Positions 10,846 to 23,271 are shown, counted from the first letter of the stretch. The stretch is DNA of 64,000 bases from Prionailurus bengalensis (GCF_016509475.1 NC_057348.1:11054001-11118000); one strand, 5' to 3'. The notes: generated from the sequence alone by a model not told the origin. A program made the numbers and translations.

Positions 10846-13509
10846 GATGAATATCAATGCAAAAATCCTCAACAAGCCAACTGGATCCAACAATACATTA
10901 AAAAAATTATTCACCATGAACAAGTGGGATTTATACCTGGGATGCAGGGTTGATTCAATATCCACAAAACAACAAATGTGATTCATCATATCAAAAAAAA
11001 GACAGGACAAGAACCATATGATCATCTCAATAGATGCAGAGAAAGCATTTGATAAAATACAGCGCCATTTCTTGATAAAAACCCTCAAGAAAGTAGGGAT
11101 AGAAGGATCATATCTCAAGATCATAAAAGCCATATATGAAAGTCCCAATGCTAATATCATCCTCAATGGGGAAAAACTGAGAGCTTTCCCCCTAAGGTCA
11201 GGGACAAGACAGGGATGTCCACTCTCATCATTGTTATTCAAAATAGTGTTGGAAGTCCTAGCCTCAGCCATCAGACAACACAAAGAAATAAAAGGCATCC
11301 AAATCAGCCAAGAGGAGGTCAAACTTTCACTCTTCACAGATGACATGATACTTTATATGGAAAACACAAAAGATTCCATCCCAAAACTGCTAGAACTGAT
11401 TCATGAATTTGGCAAAGCTGCAGGATATAAAACCAATGCACAGAAATCAATTGCATTCCTATACACCAACAATGAAGCAATAGGGAAATCAAGGAATCGA
11501 TCCCATTTACAATTGCACCAAAACCTATAAAATACCTAAGAATAATTCTAACCAAAGAGGTGAAAAATCTATACACTGAAAACTATAGAAAGCTCATGAA
11601 AGAAATTGAAGATGACACAAAAAAATGGAAAAAGATTCCATGCTCCTGGATAGGAAGAACAAATATTGTTAAAATGTCAATACTACACAAAGACTTCTAC
11701 ACATCCAATGCATTCCCTATCAAAGTAACACCAGCATTCTTCACAGAGATAGAACAAACCATCCTAAAATTTGTATGGAACCAGAAAAGACCCCAAATAG
11801 CCAAAGCAATCTTGAAAAAGAAAACCAAAGCAGGAGGCATCACAATCTCAGAGTTCAAGATGTTTTACAAAGCTGTAATCATGAAGACAGTGTGGGACTG
11901 GCACAAGAACAGACACTCAAGTCAGTGGAACAGAGTAGAGAACCCAGAAGTGGACCCAGCAACCTATGGCCTTGACAAAGCAGGAAAGAATATCCAATGG
12001 AATAAAGACAGTCTCTTCAGCAAGTGGTGCTGGGAAAACTGGACAGCAACTTGCAGAAAAATGAACCTGGACCACTTTCTTACACCAGACACAAAAATAA
12101 ACTCAAAATGGATGAAAGACCTCAATGTAAGACAGGAAGCCATCAAAATCCTCAAGGAGAAAGCAGGCAAAAACCTCCCTGACCTTGGCCGCAGCAACTT
12201 CTTACTCAACACGTCTCTGGAGGCAAGGGAAACAAAAGCAAAAATGAACTATTGGGACCTCATCAATATAAAAAGCTTCTGGGAACAAAAATAATATAAA
12301 AACAGGGAGGGGACAAAACAGAAGAGACTCATAAATATGGAGACCAAACTGAGGGTCACTGGAGGGGTTTTGGGAGGGGGGATGGGCTAAATGGGTAAGG
12401 GGCATTAAGGAATCTACTCCTGAAATCATTGTTTCAATATATGCTAACTAATTTGGATGTACATTTTAAAAAATAAAAAAGAAAATTAAAAAAAGCTTCT
12501 GCACAGCAAAGGAAAAAATCAGCAAAACTAAAAGACAACCAGCAGAATGCGAGAAGATATTTGCAAATGACATATCAGATAAACGGTTAGTATCCAAAAA
12601 TCTATAAAGAACTTATCAAACTCAACACCCAAAAAACAAATAATCCAGTGAAGAAATGGGCAAAAGACATGAATAGACACTTCTCCAAAGAAGACATCCA
12701 GATGGCCACCAGCATATGAAAAGATGCTCGACATCACTCATCATAAAGGAAATACAAATCAAAACCACAATGAGATAGCACCTCACACCTGTCAGAATGG
12801 CTAACATTAACGACTCAGGCAACACCAGATGTTGGCGAGGATGCAGAGAAAGAGGATCTCTTTTGCATTGTTGGTGGGAATGCAAGCTGGTGCAGCCACT
12901 CTGGAAAACAGTATGGAGGTTCCTCAAAAAACTAAAAATAGAACTACCCTAGACCCAGAAATTTCACTACTAGGCATTTATCCACGGGATACAGGTGTGC
13001 TCTTTTGAAGGTACACATGCACCCCCATGTTTATGTTTATAGGAGCACTATCAACAATAGCCAAAGTATGGAAAGAGCCCAAATGTCCATTGATGGATGA
13101 ATGGATAAAGAAGATGTGGTGTATATATACAATGGAGTATTTCTCGGCAATCAAAAAGAACGCAATCTTGCCATTTGCAACTAGGTGGATGGAACTAGAG
13201 GGTATTATGCTAAGCGAAATTAGTCAGACAAAGACAAATATCATATGACTTCACTGATATGAGGGCTTTAAGACACAGAACAGATGAACACGAGGGAAAG
13301 GAAGCAAAAATAATATAAAAACAAGGAGGGGGAACAAAACGTAAGAGACTATTAAATATGGACAACAAACAGAGGGTTACTGGAGGGGTTGTGGGAGGGC
13401 GGATGGGCTCAGTGGGTAAAGGGCATCAAAGGAATCTACTCCTGAAATCATTGTTGCACTACATGCTAACTAACTTGGATGTAAATTAAAAAAATAAAAT
13501 TAAAAAAAA
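10846..13509 (+). mobile_element. 5'-truncated L1 (ORF2 RT to 3' UTR)
   Basis: It starts inside the reverse transcriptase domain (NAKILNK region) and runs to an A-rich tail at about 13509. Pieces include the SIDAEKAFDKIQ block near 11022, the RT core with LFTDDM (the first alanine of FADD is T here) near 11330, frameshifts near 11495 and 11530, and late ORF2 to about 13246. ORF2 is split by a nested L1 3' end (12282-12490). No clear long target-site duplication was found. It is not active. Confidence 0.88.
12282..12490 (+). mobile_element. Nested L1 3' end inside an L1
   Basis: A 209-bp L1 3' UTR tail (ACAGGGAGGGG, TGGGAGGGGGGATGGG, ACTCCTGAAATCATTG) interrupts the ORF2 of the host L1. It is flanked by the perfect 11-bp duplication AAAAGCTTCTG (12271-12281 and 12491-12501). 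The same 3' UTR type ends the host element at 13290-13500, so donor and host belong to the same or sister subfamily. Confidence 0.88.
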
Positions 13510-15022
13510 GGTGCCTTTTTGCTACTTGTTTAAAAATTCTGATCCCAATCAGTGGGACAGCCCTTTGAGTATTTTCACAAGATGACCAGTGTGAAAGATT
13601 ACTTGTTGATTCTTCAAACTATTAGTGAGCTCAATTAAAGATTCACATATTTGATTTAATTTGCCTATTATTATATGTCCACATATTATATGCCTATTTA
13701 TCTATAATTATGAGCATTTGAAATAATTATTGTAAATCACAGCTTCTCTATTGACTTTTAGTTAGGTCTTTGGGCCCATAAAATAGTTTTAAAATTCATT
13801 TAGTGAAATGTATGTATCTTCTACCTTCTGAGGTTTTTTTTTCTTGCCTTACAAATGATGATTTTCCCACCAGTAGATTTTATATGTAATTTTCTAGATG
13901 TGCATCTAAAATGGAATGGTTACTCTTACACTGGGGGTTTACTTACTCCTTTGGATTTTCGGTGAGATGTGTGAAATAAGGAAGCACCACTCTTCCTTCC
14001 ACGTAGAAAGCCTTTGTGCCAGCTTTCACTCAACAATCCAGTCTTTGCTGACGACACTTAAATGCAGCTTTGTCAAGTATTAAATGTCCATATATAATGA
14101 GACCTAATTCCTGACTCGTTCAATTAATACTGAAAGAGCATCTGCTATGGTGCCAGAAATTTTTAAGAACTTTATATGCTATACTCTTTTTTTATCCAGG
14201 TCTTGGGGAATTTTATTATTTTCTATGTTGATTTTGTTGACTTACTGGTCCTGTAGATCATGTTTCAGTTACTGCTCAAAACTTCATTCAGTTTTGTATA
14301 ACATGGTTGTACTGAAACTGCTCTTTAACCTGGTTTTATTCTGTCTGTCGTTCTTTGTATTTCATAATGTCTCATTTTCATGAATCCGTTTCTATATAAG
14401 TGCATATACATCCACATACTTTTGTAAAGGAAAGACGAGCAGAAGTTCCTGCTCCTTTGGTAATCACGTCACAATGACACACAGGAGTGCAGTAAAAATA
14501 AATGTGAGTACAAAATAATGTACTTGGATAAGTTACATGAAGCTTATTCAGAGTTAGGGGATAGATTGTCATGGGGTGTTTAGGATTTCACAGGGTCTGG
14601 AGAGCACGTTACCTGTTGGACAAGGAACAGAACCACGACTAGTTGTGCTCATCAGACTTGTCAAGAAAGTGACTAAAATTCAAAGCATAAGAACATCAAA
14701 TACACACCAAAAAAATGCCACATAAGACAAGTGACAAAGAGGCTTACCTCATCCTCTATTTGGCCATATAAAAACTGATTAATCAAATGCATATGGAATA
14801 AACACAGGAAAATCAAGTCTGGTCTCTGCTATCTGCCAATAAAAATGCCCAAATTATGAGACGTGTTGGTTTATTCTCTTGCGATGTTCAATCTGTGATG
14901 TTCACGTCATAAAGATGTCGCTACTTTTTTCCTTAGAGAAATTTATTTTGCCCTTTAATTATTTTTGCTGGGTGTAAATGGGATATAATTAGGATTGGAG
15001 GCCACCAACATCATTCTCTCCC

Positions 15023-15055
<33 letters not shown>

Positions 15056-15293
15056 GTCCGTTGAACACAATTTTTTTAATTTTTCTTTGCATACAGGCCA
15101 GAAGACCATTCCAAAATGGAGCCCCAGGATTATTTGTCCTTAGGAAGCAATGAATAGGACTTTCTGGTACTATTTCTACTTTCCTTCTGGGAAAGGTAAT
15201 ATGATGTGTATGCATTCATATCCTAAAAAGTGTGTTGGGGCAGGCAGGGGGAGGTGAAGACATACAAGTAACACACACCAGGGGGATACGGTG

Positions 15294-15334
<41 letters not shown>

Positions 15335-15584
15335 CAGTGACAGCAGGTCTCAGAGCAGGGGTTTATAGGCGCCTCTATTCCAGGTTGACCCTATAATACA
15401 CAGGTCAGACCCAATCAACAGATGATACTGACAAGGGATGTTCAGTTGACAGGATGCTATTACAACCAGATTAACAAAGTGCAAGAGGTACATAGTGTGG
15501 ACAAGGAGCTCCCAGTGTCTTGAATTTTAAGCAGCTGCGAGGCCACATGGATCCACAAAATTCACTGCCAGTACCTCTCATCAC
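13510..15584 (+). other. Intron remnant of OR unit U2, 3' part
   Basis: No gene. 13510-13860 aligns by eye to U7 61732-62100, 13860-14600 to U6 51230-51870, and 14940-15500 to U4 27720-28420. It contains a (TG)n run (15299-15330). The L2 and coding exon expected at the end are missing, and the sequence passes straight into receptor C-terminal sequence. Confidence 0.55.
15299..15330. repeat. (TG)n microsatellite
   Basis: About 16 uninterrupted TG units at the shared intron microsatellite position. Confidence 0.9.
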
Positions 15585-15652
15585 TCTCTGGTATGGCAGC
15601 TATAAAAGGGCCAATTGTCTTGTGCTGAAAAGTACCCATGATTGCAGGGTCC
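15585..15652 (+). pseudogene. OR coding-exon relic (C-terminal codons only)
   Basis: About 50-65 bp match the last codons and stop region of the OR at 29161-30127. ATGGCAGCTATAAAAGGGCC (from about 15593) parallels ATGGCAGTTAGAAAAGGTCC near 30078, and both continue with AATTGTCTTG. The following sequence matches OR 3' flanks (gattgcagggtccaaagtct here, compare 7748 and 54580). The other roughly 95 percent of the coding exon and the L2 before it are absent, so unit U2 lost its receptor by an internal deletion. It encodes nothing. Confidence 0.7.
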
Positions 15653-16455
15653 AAAGTCTGACCCAAATGTTGAGATTCTTTGATCAGATTGTGGGAGTGG
15701 AACATGCCTCTTCTATTTTTTTCCCTGGAATTTCTATTTTTTTAAATTTCAACATCTGTGTACAATTTATATAACTCCCTATGTTAAGCTTTTTGATATG
15801 TCTTATATCTAAAAGATTTTCCCTTTGTCATTTTCCTACTCTCCCAATGTGATTCCACACCTTTGATGTGAAATATTTGGAATTCTCACTCATTTCAAAG
15901 GACTACATGGATCTGTTACGAATAATTTCTTCTCAGATAAACTGCATCATAGTGAGTATTTTTTCTTTTGTTTGACCAAAAAAAAAAAACCCAGTCATGA
16001 GTTATACTACTCCTATGAAAGTCTACTCTTGGCCATGACTCTTATTGATATAAGAGTATAAGAGAGTCATTAGAAATCATTGTAACCTATCTGCTGTGTT
16101 GAAAGCAAGCTTGAAAGAAACTTGGAGGGTAAAGAAAGGAAGAGAATGGAGGTTTTCATTAACATGGAATTCAAGGAATGTAGAAATTTAGGCAAAATAA
16201 ATTATAATAGAACAGGTAGCCATAAGTTAATGATATATGGCTTTTCCTATCTTAATGCCCAGAGGCCTCAAAGACAGAACCATATTTACATTTATGCAAG
16301 GAGACATTCTCTGAACCAGGCAATAGGCTGAATATCCCCCAAACTGACCTTATTTTGTTTCTTCTACTTAAGTAGGGTTTCAACACAAAACGCCTTTATC
16401 CAAGAAAGCTAAGTGAATGAATTGAGAGGCTTAAATTCCTTTTATTAAAAAAATT
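15653..16455 (+). other. 3' flank of U2, then upstream flank of a following unit
   Basis: 15653-16010 aligns by eye to other OR 3' flanks (7780-8110, 54600-54900). From about 16080 to 16440 it resembles the far-upstream flanks at 1340-1680 and 58130-58450. The expected promoter does not follow; a SINE and a full-length L1 interrupt. No gene. Confidence 0.5.
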
Positions 16456-16668
16456 GGGGCACCTGGGTGGCTCAGTCAGTCAAGTGTCCAACTTCAACTT
16501 AGGTAATGATCTTGTAGTATGTGAGCTTGAGCCCTGCGTTGGGCTCTCTGTTGATAGTTCAGAGCCTGGAGCCTGCTTTGGATTCTGTTACTCCCTCTCT
16601 CTATGCCCCTCCCCCACTTGCATTCTCTCCCTCTCTCTTTCTCTCAATCCCAAAAATCATTTAAAACA
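16456..16668 (+). mobile_element. CAN SINE (SINEC_Fc-like)
   Basis: It starts GGGGCACCTGGGTGGCTCAG and ends in a TC tract and A-rich tail. The full-length L1 begins a few bases after its tail. Confidence 0.88.
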
Positions 16669-16674
16669 TTTATT

Positions 16675-17599
16675 GGAGGAAGATGGCGGCTTAGGAGGAC
16701 GCTGGGCTCACCGCACGTCCTGCTGATCACTTAGATTCCTTCTACACCTGCCTAAATAACCCAGAAAACCGCCAGAGGATTAGCAGAACGGAGTCGCCCG
16801 GAGCCAAACGCAGACGAGAGGCCTACGGAAGAGGGTAGGAAGGGCGGCGAGGCGGTGCGCCCTCCACGGACTGGCAGGAGGGAGCCGGGGCGGAGGGGCG
16901 GCTCGCCGGCCAGGCAGAGCCCCGAGTCTGGCTGGCAAAAGCGGAGGGGCCTGACGGACTGTGTTCCCACAGCAAGCGCGACTTAGCGTCTGGGAGGTCA
17001 TAAGTTAACAGCTTTGCTCGGGAAAGCGGGAAGGCTGGAGGACAAAGGGAGGGAGAGCTGCTGAGCCCCCTGATGACAGAGCTCAGTTTGGTGGGGAACA
17101 AAGGCGCTCGCCAGTGCCATCTCCCCTGCCCATCCCCCAGCCAAAATCCCAAAGAGAACCAGTTCCTGCCGGGGAACTTACTCGCTCCGCTCAAACACCC
17201 AACTCTGTGCTTCTGCAGAGCCAAACCTCCGGCAGCGGATCTGACTCCCTCCCGCTGCCACAGGGCCCCTCCTGAAGTGGATCACCTAAGGAGAAGAGAG
17301 CTAAGCCTGCCCCTCCTGCCCCCGTGCACATTGCCTACCCACCCCAGCTAATGTGCCAGATCCCCAGCATCACAAGCCTGGCAGGGTGCAAGTAGCCCAG
17401 AGGGGCCACGCCACCCCACAGTGAATCCCGCCCCTAGGAGAGGGGAAGAGAAGGCACACACCAGTCTGATTGTGGCCCCAGTGGTGGGATTGGGGGCAGA
17501 CATCAGGACTGACTGCGGCCCCGCCCACCAACTCCAGTTATACACCACAGCACAGGGGAAGTGCCCTGCAGGTCCTCACCACTCCAGGGACTATCCATA
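16675..17599 (+). promoter_or_regulatory. L1 5' UTR / internal promoter region
   Basis: A GC- and CpG-rich stretch of about 925 bp begins at the L1 5' end and stops at the ORF1 ATG. The GATGGCGGC near the start fits a YY1-type site, which L1 promoters are known to carry. It is the most GC-rich segment of the window. Confidence 0.7.
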
Positions 17600-18469
17600 A
17601 TGACCAAATGGAAGAATTCCCCTCAGAAGAATCTCCAGGAAATAACAACGGCTAATGAACTGATCAAAAAGGATTTAAATAATATAACAGAAAGTGAATT
17701 TAGAATAATAGTCATAAAATTAATCGCTGGGCTTGAAAACAGTATAGAGGACAGCAGAGAATCTCTTGCTACAGAGATCAAGGGACTAAGGAGCAGTCAC
17801 GAGGAGCTGAAAAGCGCTTTAAACGAAATGCAAAACAAAATGGAAACAATGACAGCTCGGATTGAAGAGGCAGAGGAGAGAATAGGTGAACTAGAAGATA
17901 AAGTTATGGAAAAAGAGGAAGCTGAGAAAAAGAGAGAGAAAAAAATCCAGGAGTATGAGGGGAAAATTAGAGAACTAAGTGATACACTAAAAAGAAATAA
18001 TATACGCATAATTGGTATCCCAGAGGAGGAAGAGAGAGGGAAAGGTGCTGAAGGGGTACTTGAAGAAATAATAGCTGAGAACTTCCCTGAACTGGGGAAG
18101 GAAAAAGGCATTGAAATCCAAGAGGCACAGAGAACTCCCTTCAGACGTAACTTGAATCTATCTTCTGCACAACATATCATAGTGAAACTGGCAAAATACA
18201 AGGATAAAGAGAAAATTCTGAAAGCAGCAAGGGATAAACGTGCCCTCACATATAAAGGGAGACCTATAAGACTCGTGACTGATCTCTCTTTTGAAACTTG
18301 GCAGGCCAGAAAGAATTGGCATGAGATCTTCAGTGTGCTAAACAGAAAAAATATGCAGCCGAGAATCCTTTATCCAGCAAGTCTGTCATTTAGAATAGAA
18401 GGAAAGATAAAGGTCTTCCCAAACAAACAAAAACTGAAGGAATTTGTCACCACTAAACCAGCCCTATAA
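17600..18469 (+). CDS. L1 ORF1 protein (RNA-binding chaperone), open frame
   Basis: This is a 289-codon open frame from the ATG at 17600 (MTKWKNSPQ). An in-frame ATG at 17561 lies in the 5' UTR and looks less likely. Residues of roughly 40-125 are a charged heptad-like coiled coil (NKMETMTARIEEAEERIGEL). An RRM-like section follows, with RRNNIRIIGIPEE-type sequence (here KRNNIRIIGIPEE) near residue 135-147. The C-terminal domain includes TYKGRPIRLVTDLS and RILYPASLSFR. ORF1p forms trimers that coat L1 RNA and is needed for retrotransposition. The frame has no stop or shift, unlike ORF2 downstream, and its length is typical of mammalian ORF1p. Activity is not shown. Confidence 0.85.
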   Translation: MTKWKNSPQKNLQEITTANELIKKDLNNITESEFRIIVIKLIAGLENSIEDSRESLATEIKGLRSSHEELKSALNEMQNKMETMTARIEEAEERIGELEDKVMEKEEAEKKREKKIQEYEGKIRELSDTLKRNNIRIIGIPEEEERGKGAEGVLEEIIAENFPELGKEKGIEIQEAQRTPFRRNLNLSSAQHIIVKLAKYKDKEKILKAARDKRALTYKGRPIRLVTDLSFETWQARKNWHEIFSVLNRKNMQPRILYPASLSFRIEGKIKVFPNKQKLKEFVTTKPAL

Positions 18470-18543
18470 GAGATCCTAAGGGGGACCCTGTGAGACAAAG
18501 TACCAGAGACATCACTACAAACATAAAACATACAGACATCACA

Positions 18544-21500
18544 ATGACTCTAAACCCATATCTTTCTATAATAACACTGAATGTAAACGGATTACATGTG
18601 CCAACCAAAAGACATACGGTATCGGAATGGATAAAAAAACAAGACCCATCTATTTGCTGTCTACAAGAGACTCATTTTAGACCTGAGGACACCTTTAGAT
18701 TGAGAGTGAGGGGATGGAGAACTATTTATCATGCTACTGGAAGCCAAAAGAAAGATGGAGTAGCCATACTTATATCAGACAAATTAGACTTTAAATTAAA
18801 GGCTGTAACAAGAGATGAAGAAGGGCATTATATAATAATTACAGGGTCTATCCATCAGGAAGAGCTAACAATTATAAATGTCTATGCGCCAAATACCGGA
18901 GCCCCCAAATATATAAAACAATTACTCATAAACATAAGCAACCTTATTGATAAGAATGGGGTAATTGCAGGGGACTTTAACACCCCACTTACAGAAATGG
19001 ATAGATCATCTAGACACACGGTCAATAAAGAAACAAGGGCCCTGAATGAGACATTGGATCAGATGGACTTGACAGATATATTTAGAACTCTGCATCCCAA
19101 AGCAACAGAATATACTTTCTTCTCGAGTGCACATGGAACATTCTCCAAGATAGATCATATACTGTGTCACAAAACAGCCCTTCATAAGTTTACAAGAATT
19201 GAAATTATACCATGCATACTTTCAGACCACAATGCTATGAAGCTTGAAATCAACCACAGGAAAAAGTCTGGAAAACCTCCAAAAGCATGGAGGTTAAAGA
19301 ACACCCTACTAACGAATGAGTGGGTCAACCAGGCAATTAGAGAAGAAATTTAAAAATATATGGAAACAAACGAAAATGAAAATACAACAATCCAAATGCT
19401 TTGGGATGCAGCGAAGGCAGTCCTGAGAGGAAAATACATTGCAATCCAGGCCTATCTCAAGAAAAAGAAAAATCCCAAATACAAAATCTAACAGCACACC
19501 TAAAGGAAAGAGAAGCAGAACAGCAAAGGCAGCCTAAACCCATCAGAAGAAGAGAAATAATAAAGATCAGAGTAGAAATAAACAATATAGAATCTAAAAA
19601 AACTGTAGAGCAGATCAACGAAGCCAAGAGTTGGTTTTTTGAAAAAATAAACAAAATTGACAAACCTCTAGCCAGGCTTCTCAAAAAGAAAAGGGAGATG
19701 ACCCAAATAGATAAAATCATGAATGAAAATGGAATTATTACAACCAATCCTTCAGAGATACAAACAATTATCAGGGAATACTATGAAAAATTATATGCCA
19801 ACAAGTTGGACAACCTGGAAGAAATGGACGAATTCCTGAACACCCACACTCTTCCAAAACTCAATCAGGAGGAAATAGAAAGCTTGAACAGACCCATAAC
19901 CAGCGAAGAAATTGAATCAGTTATCAAAAATCTCCCAACAAATAAGCGTCCAGGACCAGATGGCTTCCCAGGGGAGTTCTACCAGACGTTTAAAGCAGAG
20001 ATAATACCTATCCTTCTCAAGCTATTCCAAGAAATAGAAAGGGAAGGAAAACTTCCAGACTCATTCTATGAAGCCAGTATTACTTTGATTCCTAAACCAG
20101 ACAGAGACCCAGTAAAAAAAGAGAACTACAGGCCAATATCCCTGATGAATATGGATGCAAAAATTCTCAATAAGATACTAGCAAATCGAATTCAACAGCA
20201 TATAAAAAGAATTATTCACCATCATCAAGTGGGATTCATGCCTGGGATGCAGGGCTGGTTCAACATTCGCAAATCAATCAACGTGATACATCACATTAAC
20301 AAAAAAAAAGAGAAGAACCATATGATCCTGTCAATCGATGCAGAAAAGGCCTTTGACAAAATCCAGCACCCTTTCTTAATAAAAACCCTAGAGAAAGTCG
20401 GGATAGAAGGAACATACTTAAAGATCATAAAAGCCATTTATGAAAAGCCCACAGCTAACATCATCCTCAACGGGGAAAAACTGAGAGCTTTTTCCCTGAG
20501 ATCAGGAACACGACAGGGATGCCCACTCTCACCGCTGTTGTTTAACATAGTGCTGGAAGTTCTAGCATCAGCAATCAGACAACAAAAGGAAATCAAAGGC
20601 ATCAAAATTGGCAAAGATGAAGTCAAGCTTTCGCTTTTTGCAGATGACATGATATTATACATGGAAAATCCGATAGACTCCACCAAAAGTCTGCTAGAAC
20701 TGATACAGGAATTCAGCAAAGTTGCAGGATACAAAATCAATGTACAGAAATCAGTTGCATTCTTATACACTAACAATGAAGCAACAGAAAGACAAATAAA
20801 GAAACTGATCCCATTCACAATTGCACCAAGAAGCATAAAATACCTAGGAATAAATCTAACCAAAGATGTAAAAGATCTGTATGATAAAAACTACAGAAAG
20901 CTTATGAAGGAAATTGAAGAAGATATAAAGAAATGGAAAAACATTCTGTGCTCATTGATTGGAAGAATAAATATTGTCAAAATGTCAATATTACCCAAAG
21001 CTATCTACACATTCAATGCAATCCCAAGCAAAATTACAGCAGCATTCTTCTTGAAGCTAGAACAACCAATCCTAAAATTCATATAAAACCACAAAGGTCC
21101 AAAATAGCCAAAGTAATTTTGAAGAAGACCAAAGCGGGAGGCATCACAATCCCAGACTTTAGCCTCTACTACAAAGCTGTCATCATCAAGACAGCATGGT
21201 ATTGGCACCAAAACAGACACATAGACCAATGGAATAGAATAGAAACCCCAGAACTAGACCCACAAACGCATGGCCAACTCATCTTTGACAAAGCAGGAAA
21301 GAACATCCAATGGAAAAAAGGCAGTCTCTTTAACAAATGGTGCTGGGAGAAGTGGACAGCAACATGCAGAAGAATGAAACTAGACAACTTTCTCACACCA
21401 TTCACAAAAATAAACTCAAAATGGATGAAGGACCTGAATATGAGACAGGAACCATCAAAACCCTAGAGGAGAAAGCAGGAAAAGACCTCTCTGACCTCAG

Positions 21501-22362
21501 CCGTAGCAATTTCTTACTTGACACATCTCCAAAGGCAAGGGAATTAAAAACAAAAATGAACTACTGGGACCTTATGAAGATTAAAAGCTTCTGCACAGCA
21601 AAGGAAACAACCAACAAAACTAAAAGGCAACCAACGGAACAGGAAAAGATATTTGAAAATGACATATCAGACAAAGGGCTGGTATCCAAAATCTATAAAG
21701 AACTCACCAAACTCCACACCCGAAAAACAAATAAGCCAGTGAGGAAATGGAAAGAAAACATGAATAGACACTTCTCTAAAGAAGACATCCAGATGGCCAA
21801 CAGGCACATGAAAAGATGCTCAACGTCGCTCCTCATCAGGGAAATATAAATCAAAACCACACTCAGATACCACCTCATGCCAGTCAGAGTGGCTAAAATG
21901 AACAAACCAGGAGACTCTAGATGCTAGAGAGGATGTGGAGAAATGGGAACCCTCTTGCACTGTTGGTGGGAATGCAAACTGGTGCAGCCACTCTGAAAAA
22001 CAGTGTGGAGGTTCCTCAAAAAATTAAAAATAGATCTACCCTATGACCCAGCAATAGCACTGCTAGGAATTTACCCAAGGGATACAGGAGTACTGATGCA
22101 TAGGGGCACTTGCACCCCAATGTTTATAGCAACACTCTCAGCAATAGCCAAATGATGGAAAGAGCCTAAATGTCCATCAACTGATGAATGGATAAAGAAA
22201 TTGTGGTTTATATACACAATGGAGTACTACGTGGCAATGAGAAAGAATGAAATATGGCCCTTTGTAGCAACCTGGAAGGAACTGGAGAGTGTGATGCTAA
22301 GTGAAATAAGCCATACAGAGAAAGAAAAATACCATATGTTTTCACTCTTAGGTGGATCCTGA
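18544..22362 (+). pseudogene. L1 ORF2 (endonuclease / reverse transcriptase), inactivated
   Basis: The endonuclease part from 18544 carries the expected LNVNG, QETH, GDFN and SDHNA motifs. Lesions seen: TAA at 19351-19353 just after the endonuclease; a 1-base frame change near 19455-19465; then an open RT stretch to 21084 with the catalytic FADD at 20637-20648; a stop/frame change near 21085; another frame change near 21450; a stop at 21847-21849; and further stops down to the terminus near 22360. The RT core is therefore readable but separated from the endonuclease. An upstream in-frame ATG at 18490 exists; 18544 fits the family start better. Neither a full ORF2p nor autonomous mobility is possible. 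Confidence 0.9.
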
Positions 22363-22631
22363 GAAACTTAACAGAAACCCATGGGGGAGGGGAAGGTAAA
22401 AAAAAAGAGGTTAGAGTGGGAGACAACCAAAGCATAAGAGACTCTTAAAAACCAAGAACAAACTGAGAGTTGATGGGGGGGGTGGGAGGGAGGGGAGGGT
22501 GGGGAATGGGTATTGAGGAGGGCACCTTTTGGGATGAGCACTGGGTACTGTATGGAAACCAATATGACAATAAATTTCATATATTGAAAAAAACAAAAAA
22601 GAAAAAAAGAAAAAACAAAACAAAAAAAAGA

Positions 22632-23134
22632 ATTTATCAAACTCAACAACCAAAAAATAAATAATCCAGTTAAGAAATGAGCAGAAGACATTAACAGACA
22701 CTTCTCCAAAGAACACATCCAGATGGCTAACATACACATGGAAAAACATTCAGTATCACTCATCATCAGGGAAATGCAAAGCCATAATGAAATCAAAGCC
22801 ATAATGAAATATGAGCTCACAACTATCACAATGGCTAAAATTAACAACTCAGATAACAACAATGATGATGAGGATGCAGAGAAAGGGGAACCTTCTCACA
22901 CTGATGGTGGGAATGCAAACTGGTGCAGCCACTCAGGGAAACAGTGTTAAAGATAAAACGACCTTATGATCCAGCAATTGTACTACTAGGTATTTACCCA
23001 AAGGATACCAAAAAAAAAAAAAATACAGATTCGAAGGGGCACATGCATCCCAGTATTTATAGCAGCATTATCAATAATAGCCAAATTATGGAAAGAGCCC
23101 AAATATCCCTCAACCAATGAGTAGATAAAGAACA
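22632..23134 (+). mobile_element. L1 ORF2 3' fragment
   Basis: Late ORF2 sequence (ANIHMEKHSVS, ALLGIYPKD-like, MERAQISL region) restarts directly after the tail of the full-length L1. It ends in a complex microsatellite and has no 3' UTR. A 17-bp direct duplication (aaagccataatgaaatc) lies at about 22778-22810. Confidence 0.8.
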
Positions 23135-23135
23135 T

Positions 23136-23225
23136 GGTGTGTGTGTGTGTGTATATATGTATATATACACATATATGTGTATATACATATATATGTATAT
23201 ATATGTATATACACATATATATGTG

Positions 23226-23271
<46 letters not shown>

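Larger units (their letters stand above)
16675..22625 (+). mobile_element. Full-length L1 retrotransposon, ORF2 broken
   Basis: All L1 parts are present: a GC-rich 5' UTR from GGAGGAAGATGGCGGC at 16675, ORF1 (17600-18469), a short spacer, ORF2 (18544-22362, disrupted), a 3' UTR with a G-rich tract (22470-22510) and an A-rich tail to about 22625. The length of about 5.95 kb is near that expected for an intact L1. No convincing target-site duplication was seen: the left flank is a SINE tail and the right flank is another L1 fragment. It cannot be autonomous because of the ORF2 lesions. Confidence 0.92.

Noticed and set aside
17797..18249. 150-codon minus-strand frame opposite L1 ORF1
   Set aside because: Antisense of the coiled-coil codons of ORF1; serine- and leucine-rich artefact.
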